Below the pieces are notes generated by a model that did not search any database, had not been told where the DNA came from, and saw only the letters and a list, made by a program, of their open reading frames with translations. This document shows positions 18,525 to 26,728 of a stretch of DNA of 64,000 bases, piece by piece. Source of the DNA: DATCJA01 sp963814955 (GTDB lineage Bacteria > Acidobacteriota > Vicinamibacteria > Vicinamibacterales > UBA2999); contig CAWFEX010000008.1 in assembly GCA_963814955.1 (NCBI GenBank), forward strand, positions 620,001 to 684,000. Direction: 5' to 3'. How positions within the stretch are numbered: position 1 is the first letter of the stretch; the number at the start of each line of letters is the position of its first letter. The position numbers were made by a program, and so were the translations under genes.

Positions 18525-18601
18525 GTAGGGCGGGTCCTTTCGGACCCGCCTGACCTTTCGGATCCGCCTAATCCCGCCGGGTCCACAGGCACCCGCCCTA
18601 C
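18525..18601. repeat. MITE-like family 2 REP element with terminal inverted repeats
   Basis: The element starts GTAGGGCGGGT (18525-18535) and ends with its exact complement ACCCGCCCTAC (18591-18601), enclosing inner hairpins (GGGTCC-TTTC-GGACCC and GGATCCGCC). At 77 bp it is the most complete copy of the family in this window. The GTAG foot is on both ends, as in bipartite REP pairs. Confidence 0.8.
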
Positions 18602-18624
18602 ACGGAGATGCGGTCGGCGCCGAT

Positions 18625-19029
18625 ATGCACGGTATGGCAACTACCGTTGATGGCAGCCGGGCCGGCAGCACCGAACCGCCCTTTGTCACGTACGACCGCC
18701 GAAAATCGCCGGATCGCAGAGCGACGTGGCGAGGCGGGCGCAGGGATTCGGACTGGACGAGTCGTCCGCCGGACGCGCTGCGGCGGTTCGACAGTCTCCA
18801 GCGGCGCGTCGTGCAATTTGGTAAGTGGCGGGTTCCCGTACCCTTCACCAGCACCACTCGGCGTGTGCATCCGCTGCTCGGCCTGTGGGCGCTGGCCCTC
18901 GTCGCCGTCATGACGTTTGCGGCCGCGAAGACCAATTACGTGTTGCTCGAAGTTTTGTACGACACCGTAACCCGTCCGGCCACTCCGCACCTTCCGTCCG
19001 CAGACGATTACATAGTCGTCGACGCCTGA
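18625..19029 (+). CDS. Hypothetical single-pass membrane protein with basic Arg-rich N-terminus
   Basis: The 134-aa product (ATG 18625 or 18634) has the charged stretch DRRKSPDRRATWRGGRR near residue 24 and one membrane helix, LLGLWALALVAVMTFAAA, near residue 85. The DRR-x-DRR-x-RGGRR pattern is common in short Acidobacteriota proteins of unknown role. No enzyme motif is visible. Confidence 0.5.
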   Translation: MHGMATTVDGSRAGSTEPPFVTYDRRKSPDRRATWRGGRRDSDWTSRPPDALRRFDSLQRRVVQFGKWRVPVPFTSTTRRVHPLLGLWALALVAVMTFAAAKTNYVLLEVLYDTVTRPATPHLPSADDYIVVDA

Positions 19030-19219
19030 TCGCCGCCCAACTGTCCGGCGCCCGGGAGACTACGGACCCGCCCGAGGAAGCATTTTCCGGCCGGAGGCAT
19101 GAATTTGCTCAGGCCCGCCGCAGCCGCAGGTTGGCCGCTCCTTTGCCCCACCTGCCGGCAAGATGCTGTCGAACACCATCCATTCCCACAACCGCGGTGA
19201 GGTTCTGGTCGGTCGCACG

Positions 19220-19348
19220 ATGGCCGCATGCGTCCATCCATTGGCTGCCTGGCACAGCCGCATTCGCTCGTTTCGAGTGCTTCTGCTCGCTGGCTACTTC
19301 GCGGCGGGCTACATTGCGGGGCTCGTCGCAATCGTGCTGATGAATTAA
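19220..19348 (+). CDS. Possible small membrane protein
   Basis: A 42-aa frame starting MAACVHPLAAW ends in one membrane helix (VLLLAGYFAAGYIAGLVAIVL). There is no clear ribosome site. It is the only plausible coding signal in the 353-bp stretch 19030-19382, which otherwise holds nothing I can identify. Confidence 0.3.
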   Translation: MAACVHPLAAWHSRIRSFRVLLLAGYFAAGYIAGLVAIVLMN

Positions 19349-19382
19349 TCCGATCGTCGGTTTTGCGTCCTGAGTGATTTCC

Positions 19383-19610
19383 TTAAAAGATTTCCCGCAG
19401 GAGCCTCAACGCAATCAGCAGGACGATTGGAGAGAAGTCGAGTCCCGCCGTTGGCGGCAGCACTCTTCGTATCGGCGCAAGGACCGGCTCGGTGACATTG
19501 AACACTGCTTGCACGAGTGGATGCCGTCGATCCGCGTGTACCCAGGACATTACAACCGCCGCCAGCACGACGAGTGAGTAGAGGTCAATGAGAGTGAGAA
19601 CGAGGCGCAT
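19383..19610 (-). CDS. YggT family membrane protein
   Basis: The 75-aa product has the YggT pattern: an N-terminal helix LIDLYSLVVLAAVVMSWV, then HPLVQAVFNVTEPVLAPIRRVLPP, then a second helix FSPIVLLIALRLL. YggT/CCB3 proteins are small inner-membrane proteins tied to osmotic tolerance or membrane and division processes. The downstream part of the frame is complete and the length is normal for the one-repeat form. Confidence 0.85.
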   Translation of the reverse strand: MRLVLTLIDLYSLVVLAAVVMSWVHADRRHPLVQAVFNVTEPVLAPIRRVLPPTAGLDFSPIVLLIALRLLREIF

Positions 19611-19628
19611 CGACGCTGTGAACGTTTA

Positions 19629-20255
19629 TTATGCGCCCGCTGGACCAGCACCGCTCCGTCTTCCACCGATCCTCGGAACGAAGCGCCCCGTCCGATCGAC
19701 GTAGGCTCGATACAGGTCTCCGAATCGCGCCAGCAGGTGCGCCTCCTCGGTCTCCGTGCGAATCGTGAGCAGGCCAATGACCAGCGCGCCGCTCAGGAAC
19801 ACGAACCAGTTCGCCGCGGCCATGGAGTTCGCCAGGATCATCAGACCCACAGCGACATAAAACGGATGACGAACCCAGCGATAGGGGCCAGTCGTGACCA
19901 GCGTGTGTTTGTTTCTGGTCACCACGGTGTCGGTAAGATTCGGTCCGAGACTGCGAAGCGTCCAGACCAGCAGCCCGCCGGCAACCGCGCCCAGGCCAAC
20001 GCCGACCCATCGAAGCCAGACCGGGAGCGGCACCGACGCCCACGCCATCCATGTCGGGTCGATCATGAATGCCAGAAGTCCCAACATGGCCGAGACACCG
20101 ATTGGCCGCAGGGTGAAAAGGATGAAGGGTCCCTCCTGCCATCGATCGAGTCTCTCACCGGTCGACTGGGATTTGACGCGGTGGTAGAACATGATCGGAA
20201 AAATCAGAACAGCGCCCACAATCAGCGCGATTCGGAATGTCTCATCCTGAGTCAT
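19629..20255 (-). CDS. Isoprenylcysteine carboxyl methyltransferase (ICMT)-like membrane protein
   Basis: The 208-aa product has four to five membrane helices and the methyltransferase core LVTTGPYRWVRHPFYVAVG with the distal EEAHLLARFGDLYRAYVDRTGRFVPRI. Both are diagnostic of the ICMT/PEMT-like family. Such enzymes methylate small lipids or unknown membrane substrates using SAM. I choose ATG 20255 because upstream codons only translate the heptamer repeat. Confidence 0.85.
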   Translation of the reverse strand: MTQDETFRIALIVGAVLIFPIMFYHRVKSQSTGERLDRWQEGPFILFTLRPIGVSAMLGLLAFMIDPTWMAWASVPLPVWLRWVGVGLGAVAGGLLVWTLRSLGPNLTDTVVTRNKHTLVTTGPYRWVRHPFYVAVGLMILANSMAAANWFVFLSGALVIGLLTIRTETEEAHLLARFGDLYRAYVDRTGRFVPRIGGRRSGAGPAGA

Positions 20256-20273
20256 CGACGTGACACGGCTTCC

Positions 20274-20315
20274 CTTGTGACTTGTGACTTGTGACTTGTG
20301 ACTTGTGACTTGCAA
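20274..20315. repeat. Heptanucleotide tandem repeat (CTTGTGA)5 plus a degenerate unit
   Basis: Five exact CTTGTGA units from 20274 to 20308 are followed by CTTGCAA. It sits immediately upstream of the ICMT-like start. Its period equals that of the array at 2757-2819, but the sequence differs. Confidence 0.9.
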
Positions 20316-20385
20316 CAGATCATCGCCCATCAGGGCGATTTCGTGGGGTTCGCCATTCGACCCGAAAGGGACTAAGAGTACGGGT

Positions 20386-20958
20386 ATGAGCGCCAGGTGG
20401 TGGTTAGGGATCGTCGCGGCGGCGCTGCTGCTGTTTGGCGGCTTTCGCGTAGCTGAGGCTCAGGCGAGATTTAGATCCCGTGGCGAATCGACGGCGCCCC
20501 CCAGCCACATCCGGCAGACTCAGCCTGCGGCAGATGCACCGGCGACGCCCCAGCCGACTTCTCGCATCCGATTCGAGCCGGCGCCGGACGCCAATCACCC
20601 CCGCCCGAATCTCCGCGGCGGACGGTCTGTCGAACCGTTCGCGTTGTGGCCGTTCGTCCAGGTCATTTCACCACTGGTGCCTGTTGTCGTTGTCCCGGCG
20701 CTCCAAGCTGAACCCGGCCTTCTTGGCGGCGTACAGCTCGACGTCCAGCCATGGCGCGCGCAGGTATACGCCGATGGGACTTACGTCGGGGTCGTCGAAG
20801 ACTTCAGCGGTTACTATCGTCACCTCGAGCTGGCGGCCGGACCGCACGTGATCACGATCGTCGCGCCCGATCACGATCCGCTCATTTTCGACGTGATGGT
20901 GTCTCCAGGCCGCACGATCACCCATCGAGCGACGCTCAATCGGGCGTCAGGTCGCTGA
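20386..20958 (+). CDS. Secreted protein with PEGA-like domain
   Basis: The 190-aa product starts at ATG 20386 with a signal peptide (WWLGIVAAALLLFGGFRVAEAQ). A Pro-rich low-complexity part follows, then a C-terminal PEGA-like fold: GGVQLDVQPWRAQVYADGTYVG, then LELAAGPHVITIVAPDH, then PGRTITHRATL. PEGA domains are extracytoplasmic beta modules, often in surface proteins. The role is unknown. Confidence 0.65.
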   Translation: MSARWWLGIVAAALLLFGGFRVAEAQARFRSRGESTAPPSHIRQTQPAADAPATPQPTSRIRFEPAPDANHPRPNLRGGRSVEPFALWPFVQVISPLVPVVVVPALQAEPGLLGGVQLDVQPWRAQVYADGTYVGVVEDFSGYYRHLELAAGPHVITIVAPDHDPLIFDVMVSPGRTITHRATLNRASGR

Positions 20959-20972
20959 TCTTCGATCAGTTC

Positions 20973-21398
20973 TTACATCGACAGCAGCCGATCAAAAAAC
21001 GATCGGTACCGTTTCAGCACGATTCTGAGATCCTCGGTCGAAACGCCGTCGCCCCGATCCCAGTGGCGCTCCAGCTTCATTCGTTCCTCGCCGAAGACTT
21101 CGGATAATCGCGCCACCACTTGTCCGACGAGGGCATCAGCCTGTTCGACCGCGGCGCGCGGTTCGTCGACAAATCCCGTTTGAATGGCTTCCCATCGACT
21201 TCGGAATCCGTTGGACTCTTCGTCGTGGAAAAGCGCGGCCGGTCGAGACTCGTCGAGCGTACCGGCGGTCTCCCTCGCGGCCTGCCGTGAGACCGACGGC
21301 GAAGGAGGCGGCGGGGCATCGTGCTGGCGCTGTGCACGCTGATTCTCGGCAGCGGCCGGGTCGGGCTCGGACGCAGATCGACGGGTTTCTTCGTTCAT
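20973..21398 (-). CDS. Hypothetical protein, paralogue of its upstream neighbour
   Basis: The 141-aa product has a disordered, Pro/Gln-rich N-terminus and a helical C-terminal module (RWEAIQTGFVDEPRAAVEQADALVG then STEDLRIVLKRYRSFFDRLL). This module matches that of the next gene upstream (RLVQGRFVDDPNGAAAEADVLV), so the pair share a domain. Its ATG overlaps the upstream TGA as ATGA, so they are coupled. The family is often found beside stress genes; no function is known to me. Confidence 0.65.
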   Translation of the reverse strand: MNEETRRSASEPDPAAAENQRAQRQHDAPPPPSPSVSRQAARETAGTLDESRPAALFHDEESNGFRSRWEAIQTGFVDEPRAAVEQADALVGQVVARLSEVFGEERMKLERHWDRGDGVSTEDLRIVLKRYRSFFDRLLSM

Positions 21399-21877
21399 GA
21401 CGCCCTCCTGCGCTCGCTCGGCTCGGCCTTCAGCAGATCATCGAACAGCGCTCGATAGTTGACGACAGCCTTTCGAAAATCCTCAGTGGTCGCTTCGCCG
21501 CGATCCCGTCGCGCCATCAGCGCGCGCGCGCTCCTGTAGTTCTCCACCACGTGGGGGTGATCCACTGAAACGTCCTCGGCGCGCTTGTCGAAATCCTCGG
21601 GCGGATATCCGCCCGCGACCATTACTCGATTCACGAGCACATCGGCCTCGGCCGCGGCACCGTTCGGGTCGTCGACGAACCTGCCTTGCACCAGGCGCCA
21701 CTCGCGGGCGAATTCGTCGGCTTGAACGGACGTCAGTGGGTGAAGCTTGAACCGATCGACACGGTCAGCACGTTGTTTGAGAATCGCTTCGGCCTTAGCG
21801 GTCCTGCCGACCGACTCGACGGTTCTGTCGTACTCGGGACCGAAACGGGCGCGCAGCCGGGCTCGGCGCTCGCGCAC
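21395..21877 (-). CDS. Hypothetical protein; N-terminal membrane helix separated by an in-frame TGA
   Basis: The frame from GTG 21877 gives 160 aa with RARFGPEYDRTVES near the start, LTSVQADEFAREWRLVQGRFVDDP mid-protein and DVSVDHPHVVENYR. Relatives usually have a membrane helix just before the FGPEYDR motif. Here that helix (MEARPWILTLTIIAAVVWW, ATG at 21964) is in the same frame, but a TGA at 21899-21901 splits it off. Either translation restarts at the GTG and gives a cytosolic form, or the TGA is an error, or it is read through. Confidence 0.65.
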   Translation of the reverse strand: MRERRARLRARFGPEYDRTVESVGRTAKAEAILKQRADRVDRFKLHPLTSVQADEFAREWRLVQGRFVDDPNGAAAEADVLVNRVMVAGGYPPEDFDKRAEDVSVDHPHVVENYRSARALMARRDRGEATTEDFRKAVVNYRALFDDLLKAEPSERRRAS

Positions 21878-22044
21878 AACATAAGCCCACGGCGGCCATC
21901 ACGACCGCCACCACACGACTGCCGCGATGATCGTCAGGGTTAGAATCCACGGTCTTGCCTCCATATCTGACGACAGTGCAATGATCGTTCCACGCCGCAT
22001 GGCGAGCAGCTTGCTGTGCTTACTGTCGAGGAAGCCTGTCGTCC

Positions 22045-22605
22045 ATGAGTCGCCAGACACCACGTCCTTACAGCAACGGCACGGAGACGGAGCATCGTCC
22101 CGGTTCGGATCCTGCGGAACGAAACATTCGGGCGATCGCCGATCTTGAACGGGAAGCACTGCACGAGCGCACCACGGCGGACCGCATCGGCGACGTGATC
22201 AGCGCAATCACCGGGAGCGTGCCGTTCGGCATCGTGCATGCGCTCTGGTTTCTGGCCTGGGGACTCGTCAACACGGGCATGATTCCCGGCATCGAGCCAT
22301 TTGACCCGTTCCCGTTCGGGTTCCTGACGCTTGTCGTATCCCTCGAGGCCATCTTCCTGTCGGTGTTCGTTCTGATGTCGCAGAACCGGATGACCCGCCA
22401 GGCCGACAAGCGCGCACATCTCGACCTCCAGATCGATCTCCTCGCCGAGCAGGAACTGACGACCATCCTTCACATGCTGCGGGCGCTCTGCAAAAAGCAG
22501 GGCGTGGACGTCGATGTGCCGAGCGAGCGCATGCGCCAGCAGCTCGAGGACACGGACATTCACTCGCTGGCGTCAAACCTCGACAAGCGCCTGCCCGAGC
22601 AGTGA
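22045..22605 (+). CDS. DUF1003 family membrane protein
   Basis: The 186-aa product has the DUF1003 layout: DRIGDVISAITGSVPFGIVHALWFLAWGLVN, then FPFGFLTLVVSLEAIFLSVFVLMSQNR, then a cytosolic helical tail. Two membrane helices flank GIEPFDPFPFG, the family signature. The role is unknown in general. Its 3' end is 3 bp from the convergent AI-2E gene. Confidence 0.88.
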   Translation: MSRQTPRPYSNGTETEHRPGSDPAERNIRAIADLEREALHERTTADRIGDVISAITGSVPFGIVHALWFLAWGLVNTGMIPGIEPFDPFPFGFLTLVVSLEAIFLSVFVLMSQNRMTRQADKRAHLDLQIDLLAEQELTTILHMLRALCKKQGVDVDVPSERMRQQLEDTDIHSLASNLDKRLPEQ

Positions 22606-22608
22606 CGG

Positions 22609-23781
22609 TCAGTCTCCGAGCATGGTGCCAAATGGCTGCAGCTCTTCGACCCGATCGAAGACGGCCTTGGCGACCATCATCATCGGAACGGCGAGCAGCA
22701 TGCCCGGCACGCCCCATAGCCAGCTCCAGAAGAGCAGCCCCGCGAAGATCGCGACCCGGTTGATTTGTGAAACCTTGCCCATGAGCGCCGGAGTCAGCCA
22801 GTAGCCCTCAATCGTGGTGATCACGAAAGCGGCGCCCGCCACATAGGCGGCTTCGGAGACGCTTTCGAACTGCACGAATCCGACGACGCCAAGTCCTGCA
22901 GTGACGATGAGCGGGCCCAGATACGGGATCGTGTTGAAGAGTCCGGCCGCAAGCCCCCATATCCATGGATGGTCGAGCCCCATCCACGAGAGCGTCATCG
23001 CCGTCGCGACGGCTACTACCACGCTGACGAAGATCTGAACGAGCAGGAACCTCTCGACTTGCGCGCTGATGTCGTTGAGAATTCCAACCGTGAGTTTCTT
23101 GCGACTGAGCGTCGGCCCGATGCTCTCGATGAGCTTGCGTTTCAGGAGCTCGTCGTTGACGAGCAGAAAGTACGTCAAGAGCAGAATCAACGCGCCCTGG
23201 CCGAGCATTGTAAGCATGCCCATCGATCCCCACCGGAGGTAGGCGGACGCTCGAAACAGTGGCTCTTCGATCACCACCCGGTCGACGCCCCGGGGAGTCT
23301 GCGTGATGCCGGATGCGGCGGCGGCCGCCTTTTCGAGCTCCGCCGCCGCATCCTGGACTTTTTCGATGGCTGACGGCTCTTCTGTCTGGTCGCCCCTCGC
23401 CCACATCTCCTGGAGCTTCCGCGCCGCCGATGGCAACTCCTCGACCACTTCCAGCGCTTCGTCCCGCAGACTGTAGGCCGTGGCTCCAGTTACAGCAACG
23501 ACGAACACCAAGGCTACTCCGGCACCGATCGGACGAGGCACGCGGAGGCGCTGCAGGAGAGACACCAGCGGATCGAGCGCGTAGAAGACGAGACCCGCCA
23601 GCACGAACGGAATCAGGACTTCCTGCATGTAACGCGCAAGAGCGATTGCCGCAGCGACTGCAATCACCGTCAGGGCGATCCCTTTCGCGTCTACAACGGT
23701 GCGCTCCGATTCTGATGGTAACGGTTCAGCTGATCGGCTCGGTACCCGTTCTGGCAACCGACCACCGGGGTTTGCCCGCAT
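22609..23781 (-). CDS. AI-2E family transporter (PerM-like)
   Basis: The 390-aa protein has eight or so membrane helices, typical of the AI-2E/UPF0118 family. An N-terminal pair ends in FVLAGLVFYALDPLVSLLQ, a long periplasmic loop (residues about 105-190) is rich in Ala and Glu, and conserved GLFNTIPYLGPLIVTAG and MGKVSQINRVAIFAGLLFWSWLWGVPGMLLAVP complete it. Members export autoinducer-2 or act as ion antiporters or permeases of unknown substrate. The start could also be Met further in, but the helix order favours 23781. Confidence 0.88.
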   Translation of the reverse strand: MRANPGGRLPERVPSRSAEPLPSESERTVVDAKGIALTVIAVAAAIALARYMQEVLIPFVLAGLVFYALDPLVSLLQRLRVPRPIGAGVALVFVVAVTGATAYSLRDEALEVVEELPSAARKLQEMWARGDQTEEPSAIEKVQDAAAELEKAAAAASGITQTPRGVDRVVIEEPLFRASAYLRWGSMGMLTMLGQGALILLLTYFLLVNDELLKRKLIESIGPTLSRKKLTVGILNDISAQVERFLLVQIFVSVVVAVATAMTLSWMGLDHPWIWGLAAGLFNTIPYLGPLIVTAGLGVVGFVQFESVSEAAYVAGAAFVITTIEGYWLTPALMGKVSQINRVAIFAGLLFWSWLWGVPGMLLAVPMMMVAKAVFDRVEELQPFGTMLGD

Positions 23782-23926
23782 GCAATGAGCTGTAGCGTTA
23801 ACCGTGCCATGTCATCTGCTGACGGGCCCTCTGTCGATCTCTGCGGTAAAAATCGCCGCTGCGGTCCTCGCGGTGACGCGACCGATGGTCGCGCGTTTGC
23901 AGCACGCCCGCGCCAAGGAGAAATCT

Positions 23927-24541
23927 ATGGCCAGTATCGCCTCGTTCAACGAGCTGCTCGTGGCGCAGATGCGCGATCTGTACGACGCCGAGAAGCGGCT
24001 CACCAAGGCCATCCCGAAACTCAGGAAGGCCGCGACCAACGACGAATTACGCTCCGCACTCGAGAATCACCTCGAGGAAACAGAAGGACAAGTCACGCGT
24101 CTCGAGCAGGCGTTCGAACATCTCGGCGAAACGCCGAAAGCGAAGCCTTGCGCCGGCATGCGCGGCATCATCGAAGAGGGCGACGAACACGTCAAGGAAG
24201 ACTACGACGATGACGCATTGCGCGACGCGGTAATCATCGGGTCGGCCCAGCGCGTCGAGCATTACGAGATTGCCGCATACGGAACGGCCATCGCCCACGC
24301 CCGGCTGCTCGGGCAGGACGAGGTAGCAGGGCTGCTGGAAGAATCGCTGGAAGAAGAAAAGGCAGCCGACCAAAAGCTCAGCGAGATCGCTGAGGGAGCC
24401 GTCAACCTCGTCGCCGCCGAAGACGACGAGGAATCAGAGGCATCGCGGAGCACGTCGCGGATGGCGCGCGGCCGCTCCACGTCCACGGAGCGCGCGATGG
24501 CCCACTCGAAGTCCCGTCGCGGCAGAAAAACATCACGCTGA
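23927..24541 (+). CDS. YciE/DUF892 ferritin-like protein with basic tail
   Basis: The 204-aa product from ATG 23927 (SD AAGGAG, 6 bases upstream) starts FNELLVAQMRDLYDAEKRLTKAIPKL, the DUF892 pattern. The four-helix bundle holds acidic and His residues for di-iron (ENHLEETEGQVTRLEQAF and EHYEIAAYGTAIAHARLL). The last ~35 residues are a Ser/Arg-rich tail (SRMARGRSTSTERAMAHSK) not typical of the core family; it may bind DNA. Such proteins are stress-induced. The longer frame to 23804 is unlikely. Confidence 0.9.
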   Translation: MASIASFNELLVAQMRDLYDAEKRLTKAIPKLRKAATNDELRSALENHLEETEGQVTRLEQAFEHLGETPKAKPCAGMRGIIEEGDEHVKEDYDDDALRDAVIIGSAQRVEHYEIAAYGTAIAHARLLGQDEVAGLLEESLEEEKAADQKLSEIAEGAVNLVAAEDDEESEASRSTSRMARGRSTSTERAMAHSKSRRGRKTSR

Positions 24542-24590
24542 ACGGTCGAAGCCGTCGCAATCGCTGATCACCGTGTGAAGGAGGACGAAC

Positions 24591-24878
24591 ATGGCTAATG
24601 TCGGAGCACGTACGGACTGGAAGACCGAGGACGCTTACTGGCGCGAGAACTACAAGCGAAGGCCCTATTGCGAGCCGGGAAGCACCTACGACTTCTACAG
24701 CCCGGCTTATCGCTTCGGCTACGACGCTACGGATCGGTATTCCGGCAAACAGTGGAAAGACGTCGAGAGCGACCTCAGCCGCGATTGGGACCGCTACGAG
24801 CATCGCGGTCAATCCACCTGGGAGCAAATGAAGAACGCGGTCAAGGACGCCTGGGACCGCATCGTCGGTAACCGATAA
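24591..24878 (+). CDS. Small stress-associated hypothetical protein
   Basis: The 95-aa soluble product (SD AAGGAGG near 24578) is rich in Tyr, Trp and charged residues: EDAYWRENYKRRPYCEPG, DFYSPAYRFGYDATDRYSG, WEQMKNAVKDAWDRI. This pattern is known from short proteins next to CsbD- and DUF892-type stress genes; no biochemical role is known to me. It follows DUF892 by 49 bp on the same strand. Confidence 0.65.
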   Translation: MANVGARTDWKTEDAYWRENYKRRPYCEPGSTYDFYSPAYRFGYDATDRYSGKQWKDVESDLSRDWDRYEHRGQSTWEQMKNAVKDAWDRIVGNR

Positions 24879-24928
24879 CGCCGCTTACGTATGCCGCGGT
24901 TCTGCAACGAACCGCGGCGCAATCTTCC

Positions 24929-25153
24929 CTACCGCGGGACTCGCCAGCTTTTTCCCTGGACAACTTCGTCGACGAGGTCGTACGCGCACTGCGACCCTTC
25001 GCCCCGGCAGACGTGCTGCGGTTTCTGGAGGAGCAGCTGAGGCGAATCTCGAACACCGACAGCGGCGGGATTCTCACAATTGGCATCGTCGGCGCTATCT
25101 GGAGCCGCGCTGCCGCCGCCGCGTTATGGACGATTGGAGAAGGAAGAAGTTGA
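24929..25153 (+). pseudogene. YihY/BrkB-type membrane protein fragment (remnant)
   Basis: An open frame with no start codon reads LDNFVDEVVRALRPFAPADV, then LRFLEEQLRRISNTDSGGIL and TIGIVGAIWSRAAAAALWTI, ending at TGA 25151-25153. This matches the region around residues 50-120 of YihY/UPF0761 proteins (about 300 aa), which carry the GGLLxxGxxxAxWSAS motif. The rest is missing. It fills the 335-bp gap before the CsbD gene. Confidence 0.6.
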
Positions 25154-25213
25154 AGGCCTGAGGAAGGAAGAGCGGGCACGGGCCACACGGCCCGTGCCCC
25201 AAACGCCTGCGGA

Positions 25214-25426
25214 TTAGAATTCTCGAGTCACATCGCGAGGCGCCCAACTGTCAAGCTGACGTTTCGCCTCATCGCGGGCAACGCCGTACCGTTCCTGAAT
25301 CCGGCCGAGGAGCTGTTCGCTTTCGCCCTGGATCCGGTCCAGATCGTCATCAGTGAGCTTGCCCCACTGCTCGCGTACTTTCCCCTTCAGCTGCGTCCAT
25401 TGCCCCTTCAGAGTATGCTCGTTCAT
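25214..25426 (-). CDS. CsbD family stress protein
   Basis: The 70-aa product reads MNEHTLKGQWTQLKGKVREQ then WGKLTDDDLDRIQGESEQLLG, the CsbD signature. It is short, soluble and highly charged, and ends in a helix with YGVARDEAKRQLDSW. Known members are sigma-factor- or stress-induced with no known enzyme activity. A ribosome site (GGAGG) lies just before the ATG on the minus strand. Confidence 0.93.
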   Translation of the reverse strand: MNEHTLKGQWTQLKGKVREQWGKLTDDDLDRIQGESEQLLGRIQERYGVARDEAKRQLDSWAPRDVTREF

Positions 25427-25530
25427 GTTTCCTCCACACAGACTGCGATATCGTGATCGTCAGCATGGCGCGTGCCGATGTGATCGCTGTGCTCCGCCGG
25501 CCTCATCAGTAGCCTGACGGCCTCAGCCGC

Positions 25531-25746
25531 TCATTTCTTACGGGCGGCCGCGCGCTTCGTCTTCGGACGTTTCGGCACCTTTGCACCCTTCTCGCGCGCT
25601 TCGCTGAGGCCGATGGCGATCGCCTGTTTGCGGCTTGTCACCTTTCCGCCTGAGCCTGACCGAAGCGTGCCTCGCTTCCGTCGCCGCATCGCGCTTTCGA
25701 CGGTCGACGATGCCTTCTTGGAGTAGCGCCTGCGAGTTTTCGCCAT
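25531..25746 (-). CDS. DUF6496-type small basic protein
   Basis: The 71-aa basic protein has KRGTLRSGSGGKVTSRKQAI followed by AIGLSEAREKGAKVP, the motif of the DUF6496 family (usually KVMHEFKEGTLKSGSGKKV). It has a Lys/Arg tail. Such proteins are thought to bind nucleic acid, which is inferred from charge only. A second frame over the same DNA is a shadow. Confidence 0.8.
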   Translation of the reverse strand: MAKTRRRYSKKASSTVESAMRRRKRGTLRSGSGGKVTSRKQAIAIGLSEAREKGAKVPKRPKTKRAAARKK

Positions 25747-26010
25747 TCATCCCTCCTCTGTCACGGTCGTTCGCACGGTCGCGTTCATCAGCAGCAGCCT
25801 CATCGCAAACATCGTTGCCGACGCGACGACGAACTGCGACAACGGCACATCACCCAACATCGCATCGTCGGTCAGATCCGCGAATGCAAAAGCAAGCACG
25901 AATTCGATGGTGCTGCCCTGCTTGACCATCTTCTTGCCGGAGATGCGGACCATCAGCAGAAGGTATGCATACGCGAACACGACCCGTGCGACGATGCGAA
26001 TCGGATCCAT
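25747..26010 (-). CDS. DUF421-like short membrane protein
   Basis: The 87-aa product (ATG 26010, overlapping the upstream TGA as TGATG) matches only the membrane half of the DUF421/YetF family: LLLMVRISGKKMVKQGSTIE then FVLAFAFADLTDDAMLGDVPL. Full YetF proteins add a cytosolic domain, which is present in the upstream gene but not here. It ends 1 bp before the DUF6496 start, so all three form one transcript. It may pair with the upstream gene product. Confidence 0.75.
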   Translation of the reverse strand: MDPIRIVARVVFAYAYLLLMVRISGKKMVKQGSTIEFVLAFAFADLTDDAMLGDVPLSQFVVASATMFAMRLLLMNATVRTTVTEEG

Positions 26011-26576
26011 CACACTTCGCCAAGCGCGCTGGGTGAGTCGGTGCGCCTCGAATGCGCGGCGGCGGCGGCGCGCCGTTCGCCGGCAGTTCGATCGACATCG
26101 GCCCTCGTGGCGGGCTCTGCCCACTCCTGCTTCAACACGCTCAGCTCGCCGTCCGTTTCGACGGTGGCGAGTCTGACTTCGCGCACATCCTGCACGCCCT
26201 GAAGACGCAGCATGGCCATCACATCCTGCTCGTTCACGCGCTCCGCGCGCATGCCCTCTCGAATCAGCTCGCCGTCGCGAACAACCACCGTCGGCGTCCC
26301 CTCGACGAGTGTTCGCAAACGGCGGCTGGCATAGCTGCCGTATTCGTCGACGGCAGCGAGGCCGGCAAGAGTGCCAATTGCCGCCGTCCCGACGATCAGA
26401 CGCACGTCGCCGTAGATGATTTCATCGACGAGATCGCCAAGCATCAGGGCGATCAACAGATCGAAGGCCGAGAAATTGCCCACCGTGCGCTTGCCCAGTG
26501 CACGGATGACCACCAGCATCAGCACGTAGACGGCTGCGGCCCGAGCGGAGGTCAGCGCCAGTTCCTGCAGTTCCAT
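26010..26576 (-). CDS. DUF421 (YetF-like) membrane protein
   Basis: The 188-aa product has three membrane helices (VYVLMLVVIRALGKRTVGNF, then LLIALMLGDLVDEIIYG, then a third). The cytosolic alpha/beta domain typical of YetF follows (LRTLVEGTPTVVVRDGELIREGMRAERVNE). Members are of unknown function and are often in stress or sporulation regulons. Its stop overlaps the next start, so it is coupled to the short DUF421 gene. The C-terminus is Arg/Ala-rich and not conserved. Confidence 0.85.
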   Translation of the reverse strand: MELQELALTSARAAAVYVLMLVVIRALGKRTVGNFSAFDLLIALMLGDLVDEIIYGDVRLIVGTAAIGTLAGLAAVDEYGSYASRRLRTLVEGTPTVVVRDGELIREGMRAERVNEQDVMAMLRLQGVQDVREVRLATVETDGELSVLKQEWAEPATRADVDRTAGERRAAAAAHSRRTDSPSALGEV

Positions 26577-26728
26577 TGGCTAACGGGCTCACCCGCTTAC
26601 AGCACCGCCAGCGGCGCGTCAGCGAGGTTTGTGTCGCAATGTGCGGCCATACAAGCACAGCGTGAGGATGCCACTCGATCGCGACGAACGCCCGCATATT
26701 GGGAGCCAAATGCGTGCCAGGCCGCGTT

